A stretch of DNA of 64,000 nt, taken from Tolypeutes matacus (taxonomy: Eukaryota; Chordata; Mammalia; Cingulata; Chlamyphoridae). The DNA is taken from assembly GCA_026826555.1 (NCBI GenBank), contig JAKSZT010053887.1:65531653-65595652 (forward strand). Direction: 5' to 3'. Numbering within the stretch: the stretch's first letter is position 1; every line of letters begins with the position of its first letter. The translations under genes and the position numbers were made by a program. The notes beneath the pieces were generated by a model that worked only from the letters and a program-made list of their open reading frames with translations, was not told the origin of the DNA and made no database searches. Below are positions 34,550 through 48,324 of this stretch, piece after piece.

Positions 34550-35032
34550 GCTGATTTTCTTAGTTTTCCAGAACTACTATCACAAACACCACAAAATGGT
34601 TTTGGCTCAACATCAGGAATGTATTGGCTCCCAGTTTTTAAAATAGAAGTCCAAAATCAAGATGTTAACAAGGCTTGCTTTGTTCCTAGTCTCTAGCATT
34701 CTGGTGCAGGTAGCCAGCAATCCTTGGGGTTCCTTGGCTTGTATCTCTGCCACTAGTCACATGGCTATTGCTCTATGCTTATGCCTTCTCTTCTAATTTC
34801 TGCTGACTTTATGCTTCTCCCTGTGGCCTCCTCCAATTTCTGGCTTTTGGCTTCTTTTCTTTATAAGGCCTCCAGTAATATGGATTAAGACCCACCCTGA
34901 CTCACCTGGCCACACCATATATAAATATAACATCTTTAAAAGGTCCTATCACAATGACTTCACACCCATAGGGACACAGATGGAGATTTAAAAACATGTG
35001 TTTGTTGGGGTACATAATTCAACCTACCATAC
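34550..35032 (-). mobile_element. MaLR-type LTR
   Basis: Antisense: 'tcttagttttccagaactac', 'gaagtccaaaatcaagatgt', 'attaagacccaccctgactc', ending 'catgtgtttgttggggtaca' and 'attcaacctacca' (complement of TGGTAGGTTGAAT). About 480 bp, solitary. Confidence 0.75.
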
Positions 35033-36104
35033 TGATGAATTGGATATGGGAGGTGAGGAAAAGGAAAAAAAATGAAAGAGAGTAGATTTCTCTTATGCTT
35101 AGGGACTGAACAATTGAGCAAACATGGGATAGTGTAGTTTACTGACAGAGTAAAAAAGTGAAGAGAAATTTAAAAGTAGATTTTTAACAGTAAAATTAAT
35201 ATTGGAGGAAAAGATCAAGGGAGCAATTGAAAGAAATAACAAAAGTACTTTACTGATGGATGAAAATCAAACTACAAAAAAAAAAGTAACACCTAAAATG
35301 CTAGGTTATTACAAAATTAACTACAACTTTCAAAAAATCAATAAAAAAATAAACCCTGGTGAATGTCAAAGGCATCAAGATCAAATTGTTATGGTAGTTT
35401 CAAACCTAAGAAGTCTCTGGAAATAATCAATTATGTACTGAAAATTTTAGGGATGTTGTTAATAACATGCTCTATAAAATTATGGGCAAGAATTTCACCA
35501 AAGTTATCAAATATCAGAAGCCATTTGAATTGGAAATATTTATGTAAAACATTGCCTGAAGAGGAAATTACGAAAGTTCTTAGTTGCATTCAACTCATCA
35601 CTTTCCATCACAAGTACACTATTACATATTCATGCATTATGCCTAACTACATTAAGAGTAACCATGGAAAGAGCAAGTCAGTTAATACTTTGTATTCTTG
35701 ACAAGTTAAGCAAATACTGCACAATATATTAACTATTACCTTTAGATATTTATTGGATAAAAGAAGGAAATTTTGCCAAAAGCTTATTTCCTGTCAGTAG
35801 TGAACTGGAAACAATTAAGAGTAACCATATAGTGGAAAACACACTTTTCAGTTACCTATGCTTTGGCAATATCTGCTAGTCATTAAGACGCAGTAAAACA
35901 ATATCTAACAGAATAATTTGTTGTAGAACCTATTTTACTAACTAAAATTGAGAAAATAAAAGTGCCATAATATCATGCTCATAGAGATATACAATAGATG
36001 TTTATAAAACTGAATAGTGAACAACTGATATATCCCAGGACCTTATCCTATGACATCATAATAAAATGGTCTTCTTTTTCAAGGGATAACTGTTTTATGA
36101 CTTC
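35033..36104. other. No gene seen
   Basis: A-rich DNA. Frames at 35202-35426 and 35363-35701 are Lys/Asn-rich, overlap each other and lack any domain. No repeat recognised. Confidence 0.45.
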
Positions 36105-36200
36105 ATTTATTCAGTGAATATTTATTGAGTGCCTACATGTGCCATACTCTATTCTAGATACTGAACAAACACATAAAATGCTTGTTCTCATAGAGCTTTG
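36105..36200 (-). mobile_element. L2 3' tail
   Basis: 'tcagtgaatatttattgagt' followed by 'gccatactctattctagata': complement of an L2 end. Confidence 0.65.
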
Positions 36201-36759
36201 TCATAGTTACTAAACTTTTATGTGCTGCCCCAGTATTCATTTCACTTCAACAAAGCCACTTGCCTCAACACTGACCTTTGGTCTAGTTAGTGAACAGCTT
36301 TCCAGTCCTGGGGCATAAACTCCCCCAGACCGTATACCCACCTGTGGCTGCCACCCATACCACCACATGCCTCACCCAAAACTCACAGCTGGTCCTAAAT
36401 GATAAGATAACCATCCCCACTGCCCTCGGACCCCCAGTCTCTTTAGCTTTCTGCTCCAGCATTTGCTTTAAACTAAGCAATCCTTGACTTCTGTGGGAAA
36501 TCTACTAACCTCCATTTCTGGACCACAGTAGAGGCACAGCACACACTTTTGCTCTGCTTGTGTGTTCCCTACCTGTTGGTTGAGCCACCTGAGCCAATCA
36601 TACTTCCCTTCCACCCCTCATGGCATGCTTCCCTCTCTATAGCCTGTGAGTGAAAAAAGTATCATTTCTCATGCATTATTTTTTTTTCTCATGCATTATT
36701 GTCATACCTTACCTCCACCCAGTCCCAAATTTAAAACCCAGCTTAACTAATTAAAAACA
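36201..36759. other. Unidentified, moderately GC-rich
   Basis: Positions 36280-36490 are open in both strands (65 codons each) without a domain; could be an unrecognised LTR. A short direct repeat 'tctcatgcattatt' occurs at 36667-36680 and again ~20 bp on. Confidence 0.35.
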
Positions 36760-37140
36760 AGTTTATATTCTAGTCAAGAAGGAACAAAAAGAAAACAAAC
36801 ACACAAAGAAATGAGTAGATAAAATAAGAATAATATCCAATATAACTGTTATGTAAGAAATAAAATTAGGGTGATTTGATGGAGAATAAATGACTGACAA
36901 CTTTATTTAGATACTCAAAGAAGGTCTCAATAGCTTCCTTAAGTCAATGAAAAGGAGAAGCCAGCCATGGAGAGACCTGGGGGAAAGCGTTCCAGACAGA
37001 GTAAAGAACATGTATAAATAAGTGAAAAAAGGAAAACATTCGGTGTTTGACAATCTAAAAGAAGGCCAGCATGGCTGGAATGTCATGGGTGATGAAAACT
37101 AATAGAAATTTGTTAGGAACTAAATATGATAGTGTGACAT
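36760..37140 (+). mobile_element. Old mammal-wide repeat, family not assigned
   Basis: 'gaagccagccatggagagac', 'gcgttccagacagagtaaag' and 'agaaggccagcatggctgga' in order; best-preserved copy of this type here. Confidence 0.55.
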
Positions 37141-37984
37141 CAATGAGGCAAGTATAAACACATTCACAGTTTTCTTGCATGATAATATAACATACATTTT
37201 TTTCTCTGAGTATAGAAAGTGACCCCAAAGGAATACAATAACTGCCATCTCATGGAGACTTACTCCTACTACATGAGATTTTGTTCTTACGATGCTTTTG
37301 GTAACTTATTCCACCTAACTATCATAGTTAAAAACATGCATCACCACTGATTTTGCATAGAATTAAAGAGAAGTCAAAGGCAAGGAGACTATTATATGAA
37401 GCTCTTTGCCAATGAAGAGAGAATACTGCTGTTCCTCAAGGGAGGTACATTTTTTTCCTGTCATTTCTGTTTACAGAAATATAATTTTATATAATCTGTA
37501 ATATAATCTGTAAGCAACTTCTCACTTCAAGATTCATATCGGGGGCACTTGGAGTGTTTATTATATTCACTGCAGAGGATTACATTCCAAAGCAAGTTCC
37601 ACTGCTTGTTTCATAAAGCATATCACAAATGCTGAGTGATGTGATAGCCATTCTTCAGACGATTAAGATCAGGTTATCTAACACTATTTAAATCAATGTT
37701 TCTCGACCTTTTTCTGTCTCTGCACTACATTTCTAAGACATTCCTATGAGTAAGATCTCACATTAGAACTTAAGGTTTTCACCTAAGAAAAGGGTAAGTG
37801 CAGTCTTGTTGCAGGGTTGGGGGAAGGGCTGGCAAACAAAGGGACTTAAAATTTCCAGGAAGTTTAGATAGAGGATGGCCTATTCTCCATCCTCTTTTAT
37901 ATGTCCCCTTTTCACAGTTAAAAAATCAGTAGTTGGAAAAGACCAGTATATCCATCTAGCTCACTATCTAAGAGTATATACATA
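37141..37984. other. No gene or clear repeat
   Basis: Nothing recognised apart from a 17-bp local direct repeat ('ataatctgtaa...') near 37490-37512. Confidence 0.45.
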
Positions 37985-38185
37985 GAAAAATTATAATAGG
38001 AGCTAACAATTATTTGGTGCTTACTATGTCAGAAACTGTTTTTAAGTGCTTTATATACTTAACTCATTTAACCCTCAAAACAACACTTTATGAGAAAACT
38101 GAGGCACAGAAATAAGTGATTTTTCTTAGGTTATACAGCTAGTAACTGAAAGATTTAGTTATCAAAATCAGAATCTGTGGTACAA
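37985..38185 (-). mobile_element. MIR SINE
   Basis: Antisense MIR: 'tttaagtgctttatatactt', 'aactcatttaaccctcaaaa', 'gagaaaactgaggcacagaa', 'cagctagtaactgaaagatt'. Core sequence well kept. Confidence 0.85.
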
Positions 38186-38689
38186 TTTTGTTTATGATTG
38201 CATGGAAATAAACAATGGAAAAAAAAACATAAACACATAACCATGGTTAAATTATATATTATTTAATTTGCTCATTCAAGAATTCTTTCATATCTTTCAA
38301 ATACTATTCCTTTCTTTTTTGGCATGATCAAAATAATCCAAAATTATTTTCATGGTAGTGTTCCAACAGCCCTTGAATCTTTAATAACTTTGTTTCACAT
38401 GCTGTGATCAAGGTCTAAACTTCTGGGTTTTTCTAGTCTGTTTCAAGAAGATTCTGCCCTAAACTGGGTCCTCATTCTTCAAGTGGCAACACTTATTTGT
38501 TGCTATCCCAACAACTTTATTAGTATCCTGATCTTGAATTCTGCTAGATCTGGAAAATAGCAACCATAACAAGAAAAGCAACAGTAGGAGCCAGCTCACA
38601 TGGATACTTTTACCACAGTGACTCACTTTCACCTTTGTAGAAACAAAGATGCATGAATATGTATCTAGGATGCGTAATGATGAAATCCA
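38186..38689. other. No gene seen
   Basis: Unidentified; frames overlapping 38459-38806 on the minus strand have no domain and run into the next MIR. Confidence 0.45.
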
Positions 38690-38860
38690 TAGATTCAGTT
38701 CTGTAACTTTGTACAAGCTCCCAAATCTCTGTGTGACACAGTTTCCCCATCTACAAAATCCATGTAGGAATGTGATGATAACTAAATAATAAATATGAAC
38801 ACACAAACACTTAGCACAGTGCCTGGCATATGTAAAAGTTCAATAGATGACATATGTCAA
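38690..38860 (+). mobile_element. MIR SINE
   Basis: 'tgtgtgacacagtttcccca', 'gtgatgataactaaataata', 'cttagcacagtgcctggcat' in MIR order. Confidence 0.78.
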
Positions 38861-40084
38861 TTTTAGTACCAAAATGTGCATTAGAAACAGCTTTTATTGG
38901 ACTAAGTAATTTTATTGAGTGCTCACTCTTAAGGCATTCCTACCTGACAGGTGTGTATATTGGGATTGAATAATTATTTATTTTCCCAATTATTATTTTT
39001 TTTTACTTTTCCCATCTTATTTAAAGTTAACAGAACTTTTTGCATAGCACCTACCAGTGTGTATGTATACTTTTTCACACACAATCACATACATAGATAC
39101 TCCTAATCACTGAATATGTAGGCAGACCTATTTTGACACAGCTTGTCTTTCCTTATGCCTGATTACTTATGGTGCACCTTTCCAAACCCTAGAAATTGTG
39201 GTGATTTTTTTATTTCCTTCCTACTGAAATTTAACTTCAGCATATTCTTTCAGAACAAAGCTCTCCTCTCTGTTCTCAATGTTGTTAGCTACCAAATCTG
39301 ATGAAAATGTCTCTATTAGTAGTGTGAGGGTAAAGTATCCCAGCACCTATTTCTAAATCTGGATAATACATAACAATTTTAAATATATTCTATTTTCTTA
39401 GTAACTTCCAGCAGACAATGATTTTGCATCTGTTTTACTTTCCAAAAGGCGATTTCAATAGTGAAAATTTTTGTCAGCAAAAAGAGGAAATGACAGTAAG
39501 TTAGGATAAAAAAGATGATTTGAGGAGGCTGTTAGGATTCTCAGGGATTCTTAAATTCCATTTTTATCATTTCTTTAATTTCAGCAATAATCATATTTTT
39601 CACTAATTCAGTAAAGTTCCTTCATACTCATGTCAGGCATTGCCAATATCAACAAGTCTTTGGATTTCTAACCAGAAAATAACAGTGATGATTTGAATAG
39701 GAAAAAAAAAAAAATCTATCAAATAACCGGCATTTACTATGTATCCATTCACACTTGCATTCTTTGAAAAATTATTCTATGAGTGCCATAGTGTACAAGG
39801 CATTGTAATCTACTAAATGCTCCAGCATATAATATATGCCCACCTGCCCTGCATCAATATCATGATTACAATTGAGATTGAGAAAAAAAGTGCACAATAT
39901 TAGGAACATTGATTGGTATGGGAAATATTAAGTTGTTTGGTTCAAACTACAAGCACTCTAGATAGTTACCAACATTTTAACTTTAGTGTGGCCAAATCCA
40001 AATTGCATGATGTTCTATTTAAGGATCACTTCAACTACATCATATATTTGTGTTCTCACTAGATGTCATCTCCTTTTGGCATCT
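38861..40084. other. No gene or clear repeat
   Basis: AT-rich DNA with a 13-A run near 39700. Nothing coding. Confidence 0.45.
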
Positions 40085-40285
40085 GTCCTTCTAACACCTA
40101 TCTGCCCATCAAAACAATGCTCAAATTCTTCCTTCTCTGGTATGATTTTCCCTTTCCTGACCTCTATGATATTTTCAGTTGAATCCCCCAAGTACATGGG
40201 TACTATGGATTTCTCTTTCATGACTACACAGTTGTTTTATATATTAGTCTTGCTTTGTCAAACAGATATAAACTCCTTGAAGGTT
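40085..40285 (+). mobile_element. L2-like LINE 3' fragment
   Basis: 'tgctcaaattcttccttctc', 'tttccctttcctgacctcta', 'cagatataaactccttgaag' follow the order of L2 3' ends; truncated by the L1 poly(T) that starts at 40287. Part of the 137-codon frame at 39986-40399 lies here and is not a gene. Confidence 0.6.
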
Positions 40286-40286
40286 T

Positions 40287-41404
40287 TTTTTTTTATAATT
40301 CTAAAAATTGTAGGTTATACAAAAATCATGCAGAAAGTACAGTTCCCATATATAACCTCCCCACACATACTTTTCCCTATTATTAAAATTTTGCATTAGT
40401 GAGGTACCTTGTTTACAATTGATGAGGCAATATTATTATAATTATATTATTAACTATACTCTTTGGTTTACATTAAGGTTCACTCTGTATTTTACTGTTT
40501 TGCTTTTTTAAAAAATTCTTATTCTGGTAACAAATACAACATAATATTTCCCATTTTATCCACTTTCAAGTATGAACTTAAGTGGTGTAATTACATTCAC
40601 AATGTTGTGCTACTATCACCACCATCCATTACCAAAACTTTTCCAGAACCCCAAACAGAAACTGTACCCATTAAGCATTAACTCCCCATTCCTGGCCTCC
40701 ACCTTTCCCCCTGGTAGCCTGTATTCTAATATCTGACTCTATGAGTTTGTATATTCTAATTATTTCATATAAGTAAGATCATACAATATTTTTCCTTTTT
40801 ATCTGGCTTATTTCTCTCAAAATGATTTCTTCAAGGTTCATCTATATTGGGTCTCATGTATCAGAACTTCACTTCTTTTTATGGCTGAATACTTCCATGT
40901 ATATACCATATTTATTTTATCCATTCATCTATTGATGGACATTTGGGTTGCTTCCACCTTTTAGCAACTGTGAATTATACTGCTATGAACATTGATGTAC
41001 AAATATCTCTTTGAGTCCTTGATTTCAATATTTTGAGTATATATCTATAAGTGACATTGCCAGATCATATGGTAATTTTATACTTATCTTTATGAAGAAC
41101 CCTCAAACTGTTTTGCACAGTGGTTGCACCATTTCACATTCCCACCAACAATGTATGAGGGTTTCTATTTCACTACATACTCTCCAACAGGCATTTTCCA
41201 GTTTTTAAATAGTAGCCATTCTAGTTGGTGTGAAGTGTTATTCCATTGGGGTTATGATTTCATTTCCCTAGTGACTAATGATATTGAGCATCTTTTCATG
41301 TGCTTATTGGTCATTTGTATATCTTCTTTGAAGGAATATCTATTCAAGTCCTTGGCCCATTTTTAAATTGGGTTCTTTGTCTTTTTGTTGTTGATCCTCT
41401 CTCC
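40287..41404 (-). mobile_element. Old L1 3' UTR fragment
   Basis: Poly(T), then 'cattagtgaggtaccttgtt', 'tattctggtaacaaatacaa', 'ggacatttgggttgcttcca', 'ccctagtgactaatgatatt', 'gcccatttttaaattgggtt'. Cut by the next L1's T tract. Confidence 0.85.
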
Positions 41405-44400
41405 TTTTTTTTTTTTTTTTTTTTTTTTGGTAACAATAAACTTTAGTTTCAGAGAAGTTTTAAATTACAGAAAAATTACATCAAAAGTATTGGGGATTCC
41501 CATATAACCCAACCCCTCACCCACCCAATTTCCCCCCATTAATAACATCCTTCATTAGTGTGGTACATTTGTTACAATTGATGAAACAATGCTGACGTAT
41601 TGCTGCTAACCAAGGTCTAGAGTTTACATTATGGTTTACATGTTGTGTTGTACATTTTTATAGGTTTTGACAAATGTAAAATGACATGAAGCCATCATTG
41701 CAGTATCATACAGAACAATTCCAATGCCCTAAAAAATGCCATGTGTTCCACCTATTCTTCCCTCCCTCTCCCCTTAGAATCTCTGGTAATCACTATCTTT
41801 ATATCAATGTTACCAGTTCTTCTGTTACCACATGCTAATAACTACAATAACAATAAATCTATTTTGGTCCATGGTTGCACTCCTCATTATGTTTGTTCTT
41901 TCCTCAATCTTGCAGAATTTGGAATGATGTCCCCTCTGCTTCAGATTGAGAGGGGACATAGATATTGTGGGGCATATGGAAGGAACTGTTTTGCTTGCAG
42001 TTGTAGATACTCTTTGTTTTTGGTTATGGGACTTGCCCATCATCATCATTTTGTTAATTTTCTTAGACAAGTCTGGGAACTGAAAAGTATGTGTTGGCTG
42101 CAACTCTGCTAGGATTCACGACTCAACCAGCATATGAATAGACTGAAGAGTTAAGTGTCCGAGATGTATGTTTAATGGATATAGTGATAATTATAGGTTC
42201 AAATAAAAGGGATAGAAGAATCATGAATAGAGGAATCATAAATAGGTCTAACTCTGTTATATTGGGGAAATAGATTATCATATATTCCAAAATGAGGCTT
42301 GATGATTTGTTGCTGATTTCATGGGTTTGTATGCCTTGCTGTAGTGTCCAGACACTTGGGAACACTTTTGTTTGAGGCTTTTTTTTTTTACTGTGGAAAT
42401 TAGTGAGATGTATCTGAAACCTGTGTAAGCATAACCTCTGGAATGACCTCCCAACTCACTTTGAAATCCAATAGCCCTAAAACTCTCTTTTGTATTTAAT
42501 GTTTCTCCCTTTTATCCAAGGTCTTTTTCCAAATGCATTGCTAATTGGTGTTTGGTAGTAATCCTCAGTGCCAAGGAGGTTCATTCCCAGGAGTCATGTC
42601 CCACGTTAAAAGGAAAAAGAGTGAGTTTATTTGCTGACTTTGGCTTAAAGAGAGACCATATTTGACTAATAAGGAGGTTTACAAGAAGCAACTCTTAGGC
42701 ATTAATTATTATTAAGCTAAGTTTCAATTTTACAGGAATAAAGTTCATAAGTACAAGCATTAATATGGAAGGATTGGCAGATTGGCCTGTTTTCTTTTAT
42801 TCAGCACTGCCTATATACATCAGAGATTATTGCCACTCTATTTGAGAAAGCAGCAGTACTCCCCAGGATAGAATTTTTTTTGGCTACTATGTGGGGTCTC
42901 CACTCACTGAAAAAACACATCTATGACAACACAAATGTATCCATATCCCATAGAGGCTTGCCCCAGGTGCACTCCTCCCCATACATCCCCTCAACATCAG
43001 CACTCTGTACCAGTGATGCTCTCCTGCCATAGATACCAAAAGAACACTCCCACAATTGTATTCTCACCCACAATACTTGGCATCTCCAGAGTTCACCAAG
43101 CCACACATTCACCTGTTCCATCCTCCAGCCCATTCCCAAGCACCATGGAAAGCCCAAATCCCATCCCAACCCCACTGAAACTCACACTCCAGCACTGTAG
43201 TCCACATTCACATTACTGCATCACTATCATCTCCATCCACTGCCAAACTTCCACCATCAACCTTTTCATAGATTCTGCCCAGATTGAGCATAGGTTCCCA
43301 ATGTCTGCTCTCTTTCTATCTCTTGGTAACCTATATCCCATACTCTACCTCCATGAGTCTGCTCAATAACCTTATTTCATATCACTGAAATTATGCAATA
43401 TTTGTCCTTTAGTAACTGGTTTACTTCATTAAACCTAAGGTCACCAAGGTTCATCCATGTTGCCACATATGTCAGTACTTCATTCCTTCTTACAGCTGAA
43501 TAATATTCCATTGTATGTACGTACCACATTTTGTTTTACTATTTGTCAGTTGACAGACACTTGGGTTGCTTTCAACTTTTGTCAATTGTTAATAATGCCA
43601 CTATGAACATTGATGTGCCTATATCTGTTTGTATCCTTGCTTTCAATTCTTCTGGGTATATTCTTAGTAGTTGGATTGCCAGATAATATGGCAATTCTAT
43701 ACTTAGCTTCCTGAGGAACCACCAAACCGTTCTCCACAGTGGCTGCTCCATTCTAAATTCTCACCAGCAGTGAATGAGTGTTCCAATTCCTTCACATTCT
43801 CTAAAATACTTGAGTTTTCTGTTTTTTAAATAGCAGCTAGTCTAATAGGTGTAAAATAACATTTTATTTTAGTTTTGATTCGCATTTTCCTAATAGTGAT
43901 GTTGAGCATCTTTTCATGTGCTTTTTAGCCATTTTTAATTCCTCTTTGGAAAAGTGTTTGTTCAGTCTCTTCCTCATTTGTTAAATGGGTTGTCTGTCTT
44001 TTTATTATTGAGATATAAGATTTCTTATATATGCTGTATATTAGACTTTTTTGGATAAGTATTTCCCAAATATTTTCTCCCATTAAGTAGACAGCTTTTT
44101 CACTTTCTTGACAAACTCCTTTAAAGCACTTTTATTAATTTTTAATTTTGAAGAAGTCATGTTTATCTATTTTTATTTCATTGTTCATGCTTTGAGTGTA
44201 AAGTTTATGAAACCATTTCCTACCACAAGATATTGTAGATGCTTCCCTACTTTATCTTTGTGGAACTTTATAGTCCTGCTATTATATTTAGGTCTTTGAT
44301 CCATCTTGAGTTATTTTTTTATAGGGAATGATATGGTTATCCTCTTCATTCTTTTAGATATGGATATCCAGTTCTCTCAGCACCTTTTGTGAAGGGACTA

Positions 44401-45225
44401 TTCTGTCCCAGTTGAGTGGGTTTGGTGGCCTTGTGAAATATCAGTTGGCCCTATATGCATGGGTCTATATCTAAACTCTCAAGTTGGTTCCATTGGTTAC
44501 TGTGTTTATTCTTGTGCCATCACCATGAAATTTTGACCACTGTGGCTTTGTAGAATGCTTTAAAGTCCGGTAGTGTGGTACCTCCAATTTCATTTTTATT
44601 TTTCAAAGTGTTTTTAGCTAATTGGGGCTCCCTCCCCTTCCAAATAAATTTGATAATTGGCTTTTCCATTTCTGTAAAAAATGCTTTTGGAACTATTATA
44701 GAGATTGCATTGAATCTGTAATTCAATTTGGGTAGAATTGACATCTTAATGATATTTAGTCTTCCAATCCATGAACATAGAATATTCTTCAGTTTATTTA
44801 GGTCTTCTTTGATATATTTTAGCAATGTTGCGTAGTTTTCTTTGTACAAGTCCTTCATATCCTTAGTCAAATTGATTCCTAGATATTTGTTTCTTTTATT
44901 TACTATTGTAAATGGAACTTGATTTCCTGCTCAGATTGCTCATTATTAGGGTACAAAAACACTACAGATTTTTGCACATTGATCTTCTATCCCACCACTT
45001 TACTGAACTTGTTTATCAGCTCTAGTTGCTTTGTTGTAGATTTTTCAGGGCTTTCCACATATAGGATTGTATCATATGCAAATAGTGAAAGTTTGATTTC
45101 TTCCTTTCCAATTTAGATTTCTTCTATCTTTTTCTTTCATAAGTGTTCGAGCAAGAACTTCTAATATGAAGTTAACTAAGAGTCGTGGCTGTGGGCATCC
45201 TTGTCTTTTATATGTAACTAACAAA
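41405..45225 (-). mobile_element. 5'-truncated L1, about 3.8 kb
   Basis: Starts with T24 (41405-41428), then 3' UTR (41430-44110), including 42420-42610, whose complement matches the full-length L1 at 18740-18930 ('gggacatgactcc'), then ORF2. The 5' end at about 45225 lies within ORF2 ('gggcatccttgtctttt'). No TSD was resolved. It lies head-to-tail with the L1 on its left. Confidence 0.88.
44115..45225 (-). pseudogene. L1 ORF2 C-terminal remnant
   Basis: Minus strand. The frame open over 44520-44870 holds 'CSWIGRLNI', '[14 protein letters not shown]', '[12 protein letters not shown]' and '[16 protein letters not shown]', homologous to 16980-17300 in the full-length L1 (the region just after the RT). 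Stops and frameshifts break both sides. No RT catalytic block is left. Non-functional. Confidence 0.9.
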
Positions 45226-46499
45226 ATCTAACAGAGTTTGGACACACAATAAAATTTTGATAAACACATATTGATTGAAGAGAAATGATCAAAGAGCAAC
45301 ATGCTTTAAAGCATCCATGTTTTTCCTAAAGATTGTTAAGCTTTACTTAACTTTAAGGGTCACATGTTTCAATATTATATATTGGTGCCTTCTCAGAAAA
45401 TTAAATATTTCTTCTTATTATTACTGTCCTAAATTGACACAAAATATAAAGGCTAGATATTTGGGGTTGCATTTCATTATTTCCAAAGTAGCATGATATT
45501 TTTATTTGACTAAATGGTGTCAAATACATATAGCCTGAAAAATATAGACGTAAAAAAAGACTCACAGTCACAAGAATAAGCATGATTCACTAAATTACCA
45601 GATAGTACCCAAAGGTAACATTCCTGATATGTTATACTTCAATGGAAATGATTGCAATCAGACTAACATACAATTTAGTTGGCTCTTATCAGATGATAAC
45701 TATGACAGGATATATTTCACAAATTTCAGTGGATGGCTTTAGACAAAAATTTGCCCCACCCCCATTTTCACATGTAACTAGAACCTATTCATGTTGCGTA
45801 ATATTTTCATTTTACAGTTTTATATTCATTTTTACAGTTTTATCCTCTAAATGGTATTATAACAGAGGACAGTTCCACAGTCTGTTCTTGCTGACATATC
45901 TTTCCTTTTAAAATATACTTTGGCTGAATTCTAACAAAACCATTTTGAATGCAAAAGGGATGCTTTTCAAGCCAGATGGTTTATCTAATAGGAATGTTTT
46001 CTGATTAGAGAAACAGCAGTAGACTCATGATCACAGCAGGTGCCAAACTGGTCCTGTAGTTTACATGAGTTTGCAACTGAACAAGTCATGATCCAAAGGG
46101 AATCTATTTTGTAATGTGCCACAGTCTATTCTGAGAGAAAGGAGGGATGTAAAGATGCCAACATATCAGATGGGGTTCATATATCATTTCTTGATATGAA
46201 TATTGGACATCATTGCATTGCAATAACCAACTTTATTTGTATACTAAATTTCTTGGTTATATTGTAAGAAATATTGATAAAATTTCTGTATCATAAAAAC
46301 ATACAGAGTATTATATGATGAGATAATAATCTAAAGGGTATTCTGTTTTTATCAAAATAATTAGAAATATTATAATTGAACAGTTTATGAATTCTTTTTC
46401 TTTCTAATTGTGCTTATTCTTTGCACCTGTATTTTCCCTTTGTTTCAAGGAACAATTTTTGTATGTACTGGTAATCAGCAAAGCTGAGTGATATTGGGA
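45226..46499. other. No gene or clear repeat
   Basis: AT-rich DNA; short frames (45275-45496, 45642-45911) show no domain. Confidence 0.45.
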
Positions 46500-46850
46500 A
46501 GGTAGGCATAGCATTGCCTAAGTGCTCATAAAAGGAAAACTCTTAGGTCCTTTAGTGCTTGCTTGGGGAGTGCAGGTTCCTTAGCAACGGGATTATTGCC
46601 TTTGACAGTTAAGTAGTGCAAGTTGCTTCTGGGTGATGATACGACTACTGGAGCACAAAAGGCAATGAGCCCACAGATCGACACTCCTCTGACTGAGGAG
46701 GATCTCGCTCCCCATGTCTGCCAAGACCACCAAACTTTGATGTAACTCCGTGAGCTGTAAGAGACGCATGTGGAGTCAAATCCACTCACCTACTTTCTTA
46801 TCTCATTTATGTCAGTTGCTCTGTTTATTTGCTACTTTGGAAGCTGACCA
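46500..46850. other. CpG-retaining unidentified segment
   Basis: Clearly richer in GC and CpG than its flanks ('agcaacggg', 'gatacgact', 'gatcgac', 'tctcgctcc', 'ctccgtgag', 'gagacgc'). Contains hairpin CTCCTC-tgact-GAGGAG at 46684-46700. The minus frame 46526-46789 (87 codons) has no recognised domain. Could be an old LTR, a processed-gene fragment or a regulatory element. Confidence 0.35.
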
Positions 46851-47509
46851 AAATAGAAGTAACCTAGAATTGACTCCAAGACATCATTCTTACTCATCCT
46901 CACCCAAGGCAAATTTCATGGTCTGTTCTAGAGCACTTGGTTGAACAGTAAAGATTGTAGGTAGCTGGAACATATTCAAATCTGACATGCATTAGCCAGA
47001 AGAATTGTAATTTCCTAATTTTTCTAGTTGTTTAAAATGCAAATGAAATTGGATTTCTATAACCATTTCTCCAACTAATCACATTCCTTCAGAATTTTTA
47101 TGTATTTATTATTTTGACCACTTGGTTTTTGGCAGTTTTTCATGCAACGCCTTGAAACTCTGTAATACTCAACAATTTGATGTAGTATATCTTGGTATTT
47201 TTAGGTTGGCTATAACTTTTACAGTAAAATCATAATCTTCATACCTCACTAAATTCTTCCATAATTATGTATTATGCAAAATAAACTTTATATGTACTTA
47301 TTTGATTAAAATTAATGGAGTTGTTTCTCAGATGACAGATTCTAAGTTCCTACACCATATTTGTAATCTCTTTGAGTACATTGATATGTATAATTTAGAC
47401 TTTGCACATGTAAATGTATATATATGCATATATGTGTATATAGGAAAAATATACAAGAATATATTTTACAAAATGAAACTGACTATAACTACTGCTGTGC
47501 AAAAAAAAA
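46851..47509. other. No gene seen
   Basis: AT-rich, with an alternating 'tatatatgcatatatgtgta' patch near 47415. Ends in an A15 run (47500-47515). Confidence 0.45.
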
Positions 47510-48324
47510 AAAAAAATGCTTTTTTTCCTCCACTCAAAATGGTGTGGGCATCCTTTCACATTAGTACTTTACATTCAGCTGGCTACTTTCAGTTGTAAAT
47601 ATACCTCTTTGTTATAAACCATCCCCATATTGATAAAATATAAGTTGCTATTCACTTTTTTCTTTCCAAAAACAAAGCATTGATAAACAGCTAAGTGGGA
47701 AAATTTATATAGGATTGATCCTGCAAGGGGAGTTTTTGAATCAAAGTGTTTTCATATTTCAAATGTTGGTAGGAGATGCTACAGTATTCTTCAATTTACA
47801 TTTCCACCAACTACACATGTTTCCCCACACTGCCACATTCACAGATTATTGCTTTTTAAAAAGGTGATTGGGAAATTTCAAATTGTGCTGTATTCAAATA
47901 CATTTCCTAATCACCATTATAGTTTGACTTTTCTCATATGTTTGTTGACCTTATTTATTTCTTCTATGAACTACCTTCATTTTCCTTGTCCATCACACTG
48001 TGTTGTTTAGATATTTTCTTATTTATTTGATATATTATTAATATATGATGGCAATTAATCCATAGTTTACTATAGTACTTTTCTTTTGGCAGCTAACTGT
48101 GGCTGTAGTTGGCCATAAATAACTTTTTAAATAATTATATGCATTTAAATTTTTTATTATTTTGGGTTGTGATATCCAGGTCATATATTTTGCTTAAGAA
48201 AGAAATTCTCAAGCCAAGATAATGGAAACTTTCTATTAATAATGTAGTTTCTATTAATATTTTGTATGTAGATTTTTTTTAGCTAATTAATGAGTTTGGA
48301 GTACATTTCTAGTTTTTTTCCTCA

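Noticed and set aside
36283..36487. Mirror 65-codon frames on both strands as a small gene
   Set aside because: No domain, no splice or start context; stop-poor composition explains both.
46552..46580. 'gtgcttgcttgg' resembling the start of U6 snRNA
   Set aside because: Similarity ends after about 10 bases; no downstream U6 box or terminator.
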